DNA from: Acanthochromis polyacanthus
Lineage: Eukaryota > Chordata > Actinopteri > Pomacentridae
DNA length: 64,000 bases
Assembly: GCF_021347895.1 (NCBI RefSeq)
Contig: NC_067130.1
Coordinates: forward strand, 30,215,817-30,279,816
Reading direction: 5' to 3'
In this document: in pieces, positions 45,661 through 57,009 of the stretch
Layout: each line of letters begins with the position of its first letter
How positions within the stretch are numbered: the stretch's first letter is position 1
The notes under the pieces: model-generated
Databases searched by the model: none
Told to the model about the DNA's origin: nothing
What the model saw: the letters and a program-made list of their open reading frames with translations, nothing else
Program-made: the position numbers and the translations under genes

Positions 45661-47599
45661 TATTCTGCTGGGACATAGAGTGTGAGTAAGTATTAGTGCA
45701 ACAACGGAGAGGCTTTAGGAATTAAAACAGTGTGTCTGGCTGAGGAAACTGTGTCTTTCTGCACTATAGAAGGACAGTGAACTACTCAGTTAAAGTTAGA
45801 GGTTGAATCCAGGGTGGCCACGTCTGTCTGCTGCTACATTACAGCGCAACATGTATAATTACAGTAAATTATGTGTGTGTGCAAGTCAGTCTCCCAAAAA
45901 CTATGTCCCTGTACACCTTGATAGCGTTATCGATTGTGTTTTCAGGGAAAATGCTGCTAGCAAAGCATCATAAACACATTTCCAGCCAACTTTACCATTT
46001 ATTTTATTCCTTTACTGTTGCTCCTTTTCAAATAACCAATCATTTATTAGATTGGACGTAATTTGTCCCCATGGTAATCTAGAAAATTAAGCTTCAAACA
46101 TATTGTAATGGCATCATATTTGAACCCAAACCATAATGTTTTGCTAAACCTAGCCACTCTGCTGCAGTGCCTAAAATTAGCCAAGCTTCTAAGCAGTAGG
46201 TATCATGATGAATGAGGCAACCGACGTTTGACTTTTTTTCTAAATCTAACCAAACAATCAGCGAGTGAAAATCAAAAATGAACGAGTAAAATTGAAACTG
46301 AAGAATAAATGTCACGTTTTTGGAGACTGGGTTGGTGTTGTCTGTGTTGATCTGAGGTCAATTTGATAAGAATTGGGTGTAAATAAATGTACAAATATGG
46401 ATTTTTATTTCTAGATAGTCATATCATTTGTCTGTAATAGGTCTACACAAACAGCAGACAAAAAAATTACTTCTCAAAAGGTGCACAGTGCTGCAAAAGC
46501 CTCATAAACTAGGCTATATTAACTGAACGCTAGCTGCTAGCGGCTATGCGTCGCTAAAGCTCAAGCTACGTTTAGTGATTAATACCTCACAAGTTGTTAT
46601 CCAGAAGAAAAGAAAAAACTCTTTTTAATGAGCCAACAGTTTGGTTTATTCATTTTGTTGTTTTACATAATCCAATGTAGCAAAATGAATCTGATGAAGC
46701 AAAATTTTTGCAAAACTAGCTAGCATCTCTAGTTGCTGCATTTTTTCTTTTTGAATCAAGTAAATTTCTGGCAGTTTTGGTTTTTAAGCCACTTTAAATC
46801 ACATATGTGTTGAAATTACTACTGTGAAAGAAACTGAGCCAAGAACACACAGCTATAGATTATAAATATAAAATTAAATTGAATTAATATGGATGAGAAA
46901 GGTAAGAAAACTCAATTTACTGGTATCAAAAGCAATGAGCAGTAGCTTCAGTTTTTCAGCATTGTGTGGGTTTTATAGGTGAAATAATCAGCCTAGTAAA
47001 TGAACAAATTTCAGCCTTTTTATACAGTTTCCTGGAAAACTCTAAATTCTTTTTCTGAACTTTACTGCCTCCGTAATCACCACATTTTGCTTTTGCAGGG
47101 CAGCACAGTTCATTTAATTTGGAAAAAACACATTTCATAATCAATAATCAATGGAATTTTTATCATATATGAAGAACAATGGAAAAGTTCAGCAGCTTTC
47201 AGCATTGTTCAATAGAAAACCAAGACAGTTTCGCAGACACTGAGGAGACAAGGTCCAATACCTTGTAATTACTCTGTTAGTAATATATAAGAAATCTTCT
47301 TTTTAGAAGATAAAGCATGTTTTTTGTAGAACAGATATAGTTTTAAAAGAGTTAAAGCAGCTTATGTTGAAATGTACACATGCTGTTATTAGAGATGCAA
47401 ATAATTGAGTATATGCAGATACGTGTTAACAGACATTTACACAAGCCTGTCATTAATTAGGGAAAAATCTTAATATTTTAAAGCATAATATGAAAAGAAA
47501 AGCTTTTACTGGCCCAGATGTGACCCACGCTGTCATGGTATTTTACTTTTATTTGTAAAAGAATGTAATTATCTCAAATGGAATAAAGCTGCAACCCTC
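45661..47599. other. AT-rich intergenic, no gene recognised
   Basis: Unique sequence with a few short open frames and no domain. No repeat termini recognised. Confidence 0.4.
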
Positions 47600-48420
47600 A
47601 GATCAACTCATGAATGTGAGATTTTATTGTAATATTGTTGTGGCTCTTTCAAAGAAGGAACAAAGATTCATTTTTTTTCTCCACTCAAAAGAAGAGAGCT
47701 CTTATGGCAGAGTCTCTTTTCATTTTACGACTAACACAAATTGATCAATAAACATGTTTGTTACAGTCACAAATAAGTGAGACCGAGTTCCAGCCGACCT
47801 CAATCCTCTTTCTTCTTCATGAGAATATGATTTATTTAAAAAGCAATCTGATTCAGTAATAATTCAGCATAATAACGTCCTAATTTCAAAACCAAATCCC
47901 TGACAACGAAAAATGAAAAATTAATGCTACAAAATAAAGATCAAGAACTCAATCTAAATACCGCAGCCGATGAAAACATGATGTTCGCTGAGAATTTCAA
48001 TTAACGTTTATTGCCTGATGGGAAACCTGATGTTGAGTGGTGCCGCCCACTCCAGCAATATGTTGGAAAACAATTTGGAAACCTGTAATGAAGACTTGCA
48101 CTCAGAGCCGCATCGTGGCAGTTTCGCCTTTTTAATACTTTGTAAATAAGCCGGCTTATTTGTTGAGAGATCTCTTTACAGGGCTGCCTCTCCTGCTTCA
48201 TCTTCCCTCGTAAATGTAAAACGAGCTCGTCACTCTACACCTCCATAAAAATGACAGGTGGCCAAGTATCTCTCAATAGGTGGAAAATGACGGCGTTTAA
48301 ATCCGTGATATTTTATTAAGTTTGAATGGAAATGAGTGCGGTTGAAAGCCGTTATTGTGCTCTGCTCTCTGCTAGCCGGCCCTCTATTGTTTCCTCTGAG
48401 CTAATTAATATCTCCATGCC
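47600..48420. promoter_or_regulatory. Candidate conserved non-coding block
   Basis: Unique. It includes TGATTTATTTAAAAAGCAAT, TTTCAATTAACGTTTATTGC, TAAATAAGCCGGCTTATTTG (a 14-base palindrome around GCCGGC) and AAATGACAGGTGGCC, which holds a TGACAG (TALE/MEIS-type) core. The composition is even and the block free of recognisable transposon sequence. The inference is an enhancer cluster. Confidence 0.35.
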
Positions 48421-49245
48421 TCAGGCTCCCAGCATGCATCACAGTGTGTTGCCCACACAACCAGACTTCCTGGCAAATTGGGACTACACACATATTCAAC
48501 GAATGCTGCGTACACAAACAGAAAGTGCTGCTGCAGACAGATGTTTCCCTTCGCAGGTCTGCCGAGAGCTTCGAGCATCAAACACCGAGAAGACACGTCG
48601 ATATTTCACTTTCATGTCAGAAGTTCAGACATAGTGCACGCATGTGGCTCTTTGCATTTCATAGATGTTGCTAAAAGAAGCAAACTACAGGAAAAAGAGC
48701 ATCAGGAATTCCAGGTTTCAGCTGTTTTGACCTGCTAGATTCAGGGGTATGCTGCAGTATGGATTCATGGTCCACTGAGGATGAATCCTAACATTTGCAG
48801 TGACTCCTGACCTTTCCTCTGGCACTAAAATCCCACCAACATCAAATAGTTGGATTCCTATGGCATTTTGTGTGTATATTCATTCTCCCACGAGGATACG
48901 CTATGGGTTTTCCACTGTGGGCATTTCCTTCTTATGATATCAGGTGATGTGCTAAACTCTGCACACGCAGAATCCCAGTAGCAAATTTCCACTTAGACCG
49001 AAAAACTATCCAGATTTGTGGATTTCCATGAAGGGTTAAGATTTAAAGTTACAGAAATAGAACAACTAGCAAAGAATATTCTGTGTGAGACATAAAGTGT
49101 GCATGAGGACTCGTTCTATCATGTGGTTTACATTGATTGAGTTACTGGAATGGATCTCTGCATTGAATATTTGAGCTAATTTGTGAACTTTTAGCTGCCT
49201 GCAGCTTAAAAACTACTTAGATTCAGTCTGTAAGATTTTGATTCT
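48421..49245. other. Intergenic, no gene recognised
   Basis: Unique. The frames at 48326-48738 overlap in several frames and lack domains. Confidence 0.4.
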
Positions 49246-49249
49246 GTAG

Positions 49250-49322
49250 GTCTGAACACATGCCTTTTCTTTCAAAAATAAGGACACTTCTAAGTGACCT
49301 CAAACTTTTGAATGGTAGTGTA
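49250..49322 (+). mobile_element. MITE copy E, right end only
   Basis: CTTTTCTTTCAAAAATAAGG, then ACACTTCTAAGTGACCTC and AAACTTTTGAATGGTAGTGTA, ending at the TA 49321-49322. It matches the right end of copy C almost exactly. Truncated on the left. Confidence 0.8.
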
Positions 49323-49339
49323 TATAAAGCAAAAGTCAT

Positions 49340-49935
49340 ATATATTTTAAACTTGACCACCATCCTGTTCACAGTAATCCACTTGTGCAGTGATTCACTG
49401 CTCTCAGTGCTCCTGCCACATTTATAACCCCTTCTGGAAGTCTCTCTCAGGAAACTGGTCAAGCGCCATTTCTATTATTTGCTGAATCTGCTCAATTATG
49501 TCAAAATCGTGACTTTACAACTTGAATTTCCTTTTGGCCAAGACGAAGACGTTGCTGGGAACCAAATCTGGTGAGCCGAGCGGGTGAAGAGTGATGATTC
49601 TGTTAGCGAGGCCAAAAAAACTTGTGCACTTTGAATGCACTGTGAGCTGGCACAGTGACACACCACATTCATGGCCATTCAGACTGAGTGTTTTCCCACA
49701 GATCCGTCTGGACTCTACAGTACAAGTCAGCATTGACAGTCTGACCCCTGGGGATGAATTCATGGTGCACAACCCCGTGGACGTCAAACAAAACCATCTT
49801 CTGGTCACGCTGCCTTGGAGCTCCGCAGGCTCTTCCACTGAATACTGCTGTTTGATCTCTGGGTTGCAGCTGCAGATCCAACTTGGATTGGTGTTCCTTG
49901 ACCCGAAGTTTGGGTCAGTTTGAAACATTTGATGT
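49340..49935 (-). pseudogene. Decayed mariner-type transposase
   Basis: Scrambled over two or three frames on the minus strand. From high to low coordinate: SWICSCNPEIKQQYS (about 49880-49840), like the mariner W.xGYDPETKQQSS block; then DVHGVVHHEFIPRGQTVN (about 49800-49740), a clear match to the mariner FFD.xGVVHHEFVP.GQTVN block; then LANRIITLHPLGSPDLVPSN (about 49600-49545), like the block holding the third catalytic Asp (PPYSPDLAP). The first Asp block (GDE.W) has decayed to NTNPSW and the HHDNAPAH block is unrecognisable, so it is inactive. A C-terminal stretch to about 49340 is less certain. No terminal repeats identified. The + strand frame of 110 codons is a shadow. Confidence 0.8.
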
Positions 49936-50058
49936 TTGCTCTGTATGCATCTTGGAGGTCAATGTTGAAACTGCAAACCTGCAAGTTGTCACACCAGAGA
50001 GTCTTTCAAGAGTTGCAGGAGCACTTAGAGCAGAGTATCACTACACAGGAAGATGACT
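49936..50058. other. Possible continuation of the mariner remnant
   Basis: No motif strong enough to assign. It ends at the next target duplication. Confidence 0.3.
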
Positions 50059-50511
50059 CCATAGGGCAGTGGTCGGCAACTGGCGGCCCGTGGGCCAAAA
50101 CTGGCCCGTCAGGAATAATATCTGGCCCGCCAGATGATTTTGAAAATTTGATTTGGTACGGAGCCAAGCCAGTCCGTCACCGCAACATGAAACTCGCGTG
50201 GTCGGCTGCTGCCGGTCATTTCCGTGTTTGCGCTACTGGTCGGACACGGTTGTACCGGCCAGATTTCACTGAGCAACAGTGTGTGCAAAACGTGTGTGTG
50301 TCTCGGGAATCATTTTTAATACATCTGTGATCAGAATTGAGACGTGTGTCCCAAGCAGCACCGATCAGCTGTAGAAGCTCTGCTGCTCGCGGTATCGGAG
50401 CGCACCCCCTCGCGGAATCGGAGCGCACCCCCCGCAGGTTGGCCCGCTGTTCGATTGTTTACAAACATTTTGTCCCGAAGCCACATCTACTTGCCGACCC
50501 CTGCCATAGGG
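50059..50511. mobile_element. 437-bp hAT MITE with perfect 8-bp duplication
   Basis: CCATAGGG at 50059-50066 and 50504-50511 flanks an insert starting CAGTGGTCGGCAACTGGCGG and ending CTTGCCGACCCCTG, inverted over CAG.GGTCGGCAA. The exact 8-bp duplication and CAG-type ends identify hAT. GC-rich (GGCCCG, CGGCCAG motifs) against an AT-rich background, with an internal tandem of ATCGGAGCGCACCCCC at 50393-50431. No transposase; the 136-codon frame crossing its left edge is chance. Confidence 0.92.
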
Positions 50512-51535
50512 CTTTATAGACATTCTTGGAAGCTTTAATCATATACCGAGGAGAGTGAAATCAGGTGAGGGAATCAGGTGATGCAAGGAAGGTAGAAGCA
50601 GCTAGTGTGAAAAGTTATGGGTATTAAAAACATGAAACAAGGGCAGTATATCTCCAGAACTCACCCTAAAGAAGGATGTGATGAAAAAAAAATCATTTAT
50701 CCCTCGCAATGTGACACTGTTGAGCAAGACGAGTCAGAAAGGTATGTTGTAATTAAGGCACACAAACGCTGAGTTAAGCCACTCTGGCATGTTTTTGGAC
50801 AAATATTGGAACTGAAATGTGGAACAAGCATTCTTAAAATCTGTGTCTGTTAGTGTGACAATGCAGTTCTGACTTGTGGTGTGTTGAAAGTGATACGGAA
50901 ATGTTACTAGTACCAACCTGCTTGGATTGCCAGAGCAACTTCTACAGAAAAGTGACCACTGTGCACATTCAGGCATGAAGCCAACACGTTCATTTGCCTT
51001 CAGATTAGCGTAATGGACTGCATGTCTGAAAAATAATGGATTAATCCTGGAAAGCGACTAATTTAGAGCTTTTCTCTTTATGAAATGAACACCTGTGACT
51101 GTCTAGCCAGTGAGAATTTGACTGGATGAGAGTATTCCAACCTGAACATTACAGTCCTCATAACTTCCCTGACTACACATGTTTGGTCTGATGTCTATTT
51201 TCAAGTCAAGCATAGCTATTTTAATTTTCAAGCAAATCAGAATACCAAATCTGCTGAATAGATTGTTGTTTTCTTTTTTTTTATAGTGTACATCAAAATG
51301 TAGACAAGAAAATGCAACTTTCTTGATTTTTCATTGGTGCGAAATGTACAACTCTGTCTGCACTGCTAATTAGCATATCTTAGCATGTTAACACACTTAA
51401 GATGGTTAAAATGGTGCACAGCATTCCTGCTGACCATCAGCATGTAATTGTTATCAGTGTGAGGACGGCAGCAGCACGCTAACGTTGGTGTTTAGCTGAA
51501 ATCACCACCATGCCAGAGTCCAGCCCTGCAGAGCT
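50512..51535. other. Intergenic, no gene recognised
   Basis: Unique AT-rich sequence. Nothing supported. Confidence 0.4.
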
Positions 51536-51539
51536 GCTG

Positions 51540-52480
51540 GTGCACAACACTAATGAAAAGAAAGGCGATTGTAAAAAGGGCCTCGAGAGAACTGCATCTT
51601 AGTTTTTCTCTTATTAAAGCCCCGAAAGTGATACTGGCTGTGTTCTGGGTGGACTGGATGTGTGTAACGTCTGCTCTGGCTTTCATGTGGGGACTTTCTG
51701 TGTCCTCCTGTGACTCACTGCCTCCTCTATCTCATATTTCCTCAGTTTCCAGGCCTGCATTAACCACAGCGCAGAAACTGCTCTTTATGGATCGGCCCGG
51801 GCTTAACCAGAGCCATCAATTACGGGACAGTCAGACAGGGCCGATATTTGCTCATAACTCAGCGAAGAGGCCACGCAGGCAGCCAGCTCCTCCTGCAGCA
51901 TTTAGCCAGCTAATAATGATTTAATGGACGAGCTGTGACAAAGATAAACAGCAACCTCATTCTTGACAAGGGAAGCTACTAATTACATCACGGCGTACAG
52001 GCAGAGAGGCAGGCTGTCTCTACATGGGCAAATAACCGGGTGCATATGTCTTCCATATGGAGGCTCCAAACCCCGAGGCTGCAGCTCTGCCCCTGGAAAC
52101 ACGACGACAGCAAACCGCGAGAAATTCCCAGGGAGACGCGTTCGAGTCGACTTTGATCATTACAAGCAGGGGGGGAAAAAAGAAGAGCAGACTGATGATC
52201 AACAAGCTCATCGTAACGAGCTCTGATTTCATTTATGATCATCAAAGGCGGCTCATCACAGCACGCCTATTGTGCACTTGACAATAAACCCATCGTGGCT
52301 GCACACAAAACACACCAACTTTCATTATTTGAGGTCTCTTTATCACATTTTTTTCCCATAATGGACCATTCTGGATTTATCGCCGGGGTTTTGGTGTTAA
52401 ATGTAGATATGTGGTGTAATTCTCTCTTAAAGTTTAATGATCATACTTGTGGAATGATGAGCGTATTATGCAGCTGACAT
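51540..52480. promoter_or_regulatory. Candidate conserved non-coding block
   Basis: A long unique stretch of balanced composition with retained CpGs. It contains AGCCAGCTAATAATGATTTA, CTACTAATTACATCACGG, CATTTATGATCATC and GTGCACTTGACAATAAACCC. Six overlapping frames of 60-123 codons on both strands have no recognisable domain, which itself fits non-coding DNA with few stops rather than a gene. Inference only. Confidence 0.35.
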
Positions 52481-53127
52481 CTCTGAATATGTAATCTGTT
52501 CCATCTCTGGATGCGCTGGGAGAGAAAAAAATAATTCTAATTTGCACGGATGATAATGAACTTGAATGTTGATCAGACAGAGGGGATCAGAATTAAATTT
52601 TTTTTCCAGATTTGCTCGAGAGTTTTATGTCTTCAATTCTTTTTAAAATGTTATTGTGGTTAAATCAACTGAGGACATTTCTATGTTTTATACGATGCTT
52701 CTGGTGCGAATAAAACCGTACGGATGTCGCACAAAAGTCCTGCTTTCATGGAGCTCCTCATCCGCCCTGTAGGCCTGGATCCCAGGGAGAAGACACGAAC
52801 CTCAGTGCTGTGGTTTGGACCTCCACTCCGTCATTTTCTCCTCATATTTGCCTGCTCGGTAATGTTTTTGACAGCCATACAACCCATACAGGACTGTGGT
52901 ACATGCAGTGTAATGGTTATTTTTATTACACTGACTCGTAAATACTTCAGTTCAGTTTTTACTGTATTTATGCTCACATATTAAGGAATTTAATTAATAT
53001 TTAATGCACACATTCTTCCCCAACTTTCCAATGTCTGCATTTTCATTTCTTTTTTTTTAAGTATAGCATTTCAGTTTTTTTGGTTCATTGTTTGGTTGTT
53101 TCAATTTTTATGTGATTTTTGTTTTGA
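52481..53127. other. AT-rich spacer
   Basis: No gene or repeat recognised. Confidence 0.4.
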
Positions 53128-54416
53128 ATCTAGTTTTTTGTCTCTAATTCTTCTCGTTTGTTCAGTTGTCTGGTGTTCTAGTTTAGTTTTCTAAATTTGT
53201 TTGGTATTGGTTTTCATCTTTCGTATTTGCACCTTGTTTTCTGCCATATAATCGGAAAAGTAAAGTTAAAAACTGAATAAACTAAACAAGAATCAGTGAA
53301 ACACAACCTTTTACCCAAATGGATCCTTCTGCTTTTGAGGTGTTGAGTTTGGAAATTGCTTTTTAAAGTTTTAAATTGATGTTTTTTTTGTCTCTAATCC
53401 TTCTAGTGTTTGTTCAGTTTTCTAGTTTTATTTTCAAAAATAGTTTAGTAAATGTTAATTATCTGATCTTTGGAAATAGTTTTCTTGGCTATTATCCTTT
53501 GTTCTTGCACCTTAGTATCCTCATATAATCTTAAAACTAAGGAGAAAAACTGATTAAATTACCAAAAAGCAAGAATTGGTGAAGCGGAACCTTTTATCCA
53601 AAATGGATCAATCCAATTGTTTTTGGGTGTTTAGTTTGGAAATTGGTTTCTGAAATTAGACTTTGTCTCTAATTCTTCCACTGTTTGTTCAGTTATCTTG
53701 TTTTCTAGTTGTCTTGCCTGAAATGGTTGGGTAAATATTACTTGAAAAAGGTTTTTTTTTTTTTGCCCCTTAACCACCCCAAACAATTGAAAATGTAAAG
53801 TTAAAACTAATTAAATGACCAAAAACAAGAATCAGTGGAGCCAAGCCTTATACCCAAAATGGATCAGTCCATTTGTTTTTGTGGTGTTTGATTTGGAAAT
53901 GGTTTTCTGACTTTGTCTCTAATTCTTCCACTGTTTGTTCAGTTTTCTGGTTTTCTAGTTTTATTGTCTGAAGTTGTTGGGCAAATATTACTTGGAAATA
54001 GTTTTGTAGTGGTGTTATCTTCTATTTTTGCACCTTAAAACCCCATATAATTTGACAACCAAAGTTACAAATTGATTCAATTACCCTAAACTAGAAGCAG
54101 TGGAGCCGCAGCCTTTTACCTAAAATGGATCTTTCTGTTTTGGGATGTTTTGTTTGAAAAACTGAAAGGTTTTTCTCTCTTATTCTTCCGCTGTTTGTGC
54201 AGTTATCTTGTTTTCTGGTTTATGATTATGTTTTATCTTCTAGAACTGTTGGGTAAATGTTGCATTTTGGAGCTTGCTTTCTGAGAGGTTATCTTTTATC
54301 TTCTTCGCCATATAATCCGAAACTACAACTAACGGTTAAAAACTGATTAAATTACCAAAACAAGAGTCACTGGAGCGAAACCTTTTCCCCAAAATGGATG
54401 AGTCCATTCAGATGGT
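53128..54416 (+). repeat. Five-unit ~260-bp degenerate tandem repeat
   Basis: The anchor TCTCTAATTCTTC (first units) recurs at 53141, 53391, 53666, 53916 and about 54176, that is spacings of 250, 275, 250 and 260. Each unit continues with TGTTTGTTCAGTT.TCT, TGTTGGGTAAAT.TTAC, a CCATATAAT patch, ACTGATTAAATTACC, ACAAGAATCAGTGGAGC, CCTTTTACCCAAAATGGATC and TTTGGAAAT. Units are diverged by substitutions and small indels. No coding frame. Different in sequence from the 350-bp repeat further right. Confidence 0.9.
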
Positions 54417-54424
54417 CCCATGGA

Positions 54425-55480
54425 GAGTCACTGCTTACATGTCACGGGGCTATTTATCGATGTGGTCAGCGTGATGAACAAATTGACCGAAGGAAGGTAG
54501 AATTATTGTTTTCTAGCGAGGACAAAATGCAGTAAGGGGAGCCTTGTTTCTGATGGTTTCTGCTCACATTCCTGGTTAATCCTGTCATGTTGCAGTGTTT
54601 GAATAACTAACGCGATTTCGCCTGTGGACACCGGGTTGGAGCCCTCGGTCCACACTGCAGGAGCTTGAGTGGCATATTAAGTTATAAACAGACCAACACA
54701 TGGAATTTTCCATTTTTCTTTTTTTGTGCTTCCCTGGAAGTCGTCCCAGACAGTTATGTCTTTCAGCGGGATTACCGAGAACCAAAAACCCTCCGAAACA
54801 AGAGAAGAGGCCAGACTTGTTCTATTAGAGAGGTGCAAAGGGTATTTATTTCAGCTTTAAGCAGGCGACAGCGGAAAAAAGAAGCGACAGGGATGGAGGG
54901 GGATAACGCTTTTTGAAATATTACTCTAAGTGGAATTAATTCCTGCCTGCTGAGCGCCTGGACATCCCAGGTGTTACTGTGAAAATACCATCTGGCTCAT
55001 TAATTGGAAGTTATTCCAGACGATTACTGATACCCCGGAGGACCGCAGTCCACTCTCTCTCCGCAAGCATATTGAATTTCATAAATAAGACACCACCACG
55101 CTTTCGCCCCGGGGTGCAGCTCGACCGGGTTTTTATGGGTGAACATTGATTATTAACAGTTCAAGGTAGTTTATGCACATTGAGGAGAATTCACAGGTGG
55201 AGGAGAGAATGAAACCCTCCGAGTGAAATATATGAAAGGGGAGCAAATTGAAGCTTTTGGATTATCCAGGCGGCGTAAGAAAAACTATTATTTTAATTAA
55301 GTTTACATCCACAAAGGTTTCACTTCTCGCGCTGGAAATGAGTTTTTGTGCAACATAAGACTACAGGCGGGTTATTTTTAGAACATGAAATGATCTTTAA
55401 GGAGCAAATAATTGAAAAGTTAATGGTGATATTTAGATGAAATGAGAATAGAAGTAGCCGGTTTGGTCTCGGAGTTTTGT
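54425..55480. promoter_or_regulatory. Candidate conserved non-coding block
   Basis: Unique, with GGCTATTTATCGATGTGG, AAGTGGAATTAATTCCTGCC, TGGCTCATTAATTGGAAG, CATATTGAATTTCATAAATAAG and TTATTTTAATTAAGTTTACA, and CpG-containing GC-rich stretches (CGCCCCGGGG near 55107). It is the most enhancer-like stretch of the window to my eye. The frames inside have no domain. Confidence 0.38.
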
Positions 55481-56679
55481 GCAGACATTGAACAGATTGC
55501 ACCGACTTTTAACCCCTAAAATGTCCCCCCCACCCACCCACAGAAACTTATTTTAAAGTCAGAACCAGTGAGTTATCATTTGACATCCTGTTTCAGGGGG
55601 TCAGTCGCCTGATTAATCACCTGAACGTTCAACAGTACAATCAGAGGGATTTCTGGCAGGTCAATAGGTCAAGCAGCTTTTTGCCCCAATTTCCCTGCTG
55701 CCTGTTGTCAGAGGATCCATTTACAACCTGTAGGGAGCTTGCTGTAATATTACTGAAGCAGGGTTGTATTTCACATGTTGTAAGCCAACACTGTGCTACA
55801 GAGTTTTAGTTTTTTAGAGTTTAACTGGAATTGCAGAAAGTAACACAGCTTTTCCGGTCACATACATCTTCTTTAATACAGTTGCATGAACTTGGGGTCC
55901 TGCAGAAAACCTAAATGGCCTAAAACATGTACTATAAGTTATAAACAAAAACCTGACGAGGAATGTAATGTTGACTGATCTTGAAGTCTTAGATACCAAT
56001 TTATAGGTTCATCATTTTGCTTCATGTCCATAAATCTGTATATTATTTGTACTGTGTCCTCTGGTGTTTAAGTCAAAAAAATAAATGCATTTGATTGGAT
56101 TGAAGGCGAGAGGATAATCCCAGGCTATTAGCTTATACCATCCAGTTTTATGGTTTCTGTGTATGAAGCATGAAAACAGGACCAAGAAAACATGGAGAGA
56201 AATAAGTGTTCAGATTTTCCTGTCACATATGCCACCAGCTTAGTTAAATATTTTGTTACAAGACGTATAAACCACAACAACATGTGTGTTCTGTGTATGT
56301 TAAACAGCTAGCGTAGGTTAAACTTGCTAAAGTAGCCTCTTTTGTAATTACACTTTACACAGTTTGTCAGCATTGTCAAACAATTAAATAGCCTGTTAGC
56401 TAATTCATTCTTCCAACTTTCTGCTGCCCACAGTTGGGTCTTAATTTACTGCAAAAGTTTAATTTTTTTAAATTATTTGAAGTAAATCTGGTAGGAGTTT
56501 TGTAATCGCATCATAGATTGTGAAGGTCCTCACAGTGATGAATGAGTTCCAAGCATTCGTCTACAAACATGGAGCTCTTCAGTCAACCAATCATATGTTT
56601 GATGGGGTGTTTCTTGTCACCTTTGTAACCCAGAAAATGGAGTAAAAGTTTCAGACATGCTGTGAAATGAGCACATGGA
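55481..56679. other. Intergenic, no gene recognised
   Basis: Unique AT-rich DNA. Nothing supported. Confidence 0.4.
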
Positions 56680-56757
56680 GTATTGGCGGTATAGCGGTTA
56701 GCATAGCTGCTTCCCAAGCAGTAGCAGTTGACCTCGGTTCGATTCCCAGTCAATGCA
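56680..56757 (+). pseudogene. tRNA-Gly-like pseudogene (CCC anticodon), 6-bp duplication
   Basis: The acceptor 5' strand GTATTGG pairs with 3' TCAATGC (two G-T pairs), with A as the discriminator base. The D-arm region GGTATAGCGGTTAGCATAG fits the A box. The anticodon arm GCTGC-TTCCCAA-GCAGT gives a 7-base loop with CCC. The B box is GGTTCGATTCC. This is the tRNA-Gly layout (near the UCC type in body sequence). It is 78 bases instead of 72 because AGCAGT is tandemly duplicated after the anticodon stem, making an oversized variable region, and the T stem has a C-C mismatch. Probably non-functional or a tRNA-derived insertion. The antisense 104-codon frame is not a gene. Confidence 0.75.
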
Positions 56758-57009
56758 TTTGCAAGAAAACAACGAAGAGACTTCAGCAAAGGGAGAGTTT
56801 TTCCAAAAATAGGGGGGAAAACCTCTAACGCTTGTGTATGTATTTGTCTATCACAGTTGTGCATGTGGCAGTGTAAGCTGTAACTACTTGTTTTCAAACT
56901 GAGGGGCAGTCCAGAGGAGAACTAGCTTGTTGCATATCTTTGACTTGATTGTAAATTTCAGCGGTGAGGGATCAGTGAAGTTGATCTTCTCTTTATTTTA
57001 AAGGGTCGT
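56758..57009. other. Spacer
   Basis: Nothing recognised. Confidence 0.4.

Noticed and set aside
48326..48738. Three overlapping plus-strand frames of 76-102 codons
   Set aside because: Overlap in different frames, no domain, no splice context; fits low stop density in balanced-composition DNA.
49591..49923. 110-codon plus-strand frame
   Set aside because: Antisense of the mariner-type transposase remnant, whose motifs read on the minus strand.
50034..50330. 136-codon frame over the hAT MITE as a host gene
   Set aside because: It crosses the left target duplication and reads into the MITE, with no domain on either side.
51553..52281. Possible exon of 123 codons and neighbours
   Set aside because: Six overlapping frames on both strands, none with a recognisable domain; better described as non-coding block.
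53128..54416. CRISPR-like array
   Set aside because: Units of ~260 bp with divergence throughout, no short identical repeats with unique spacers, and a vertebrate genome.
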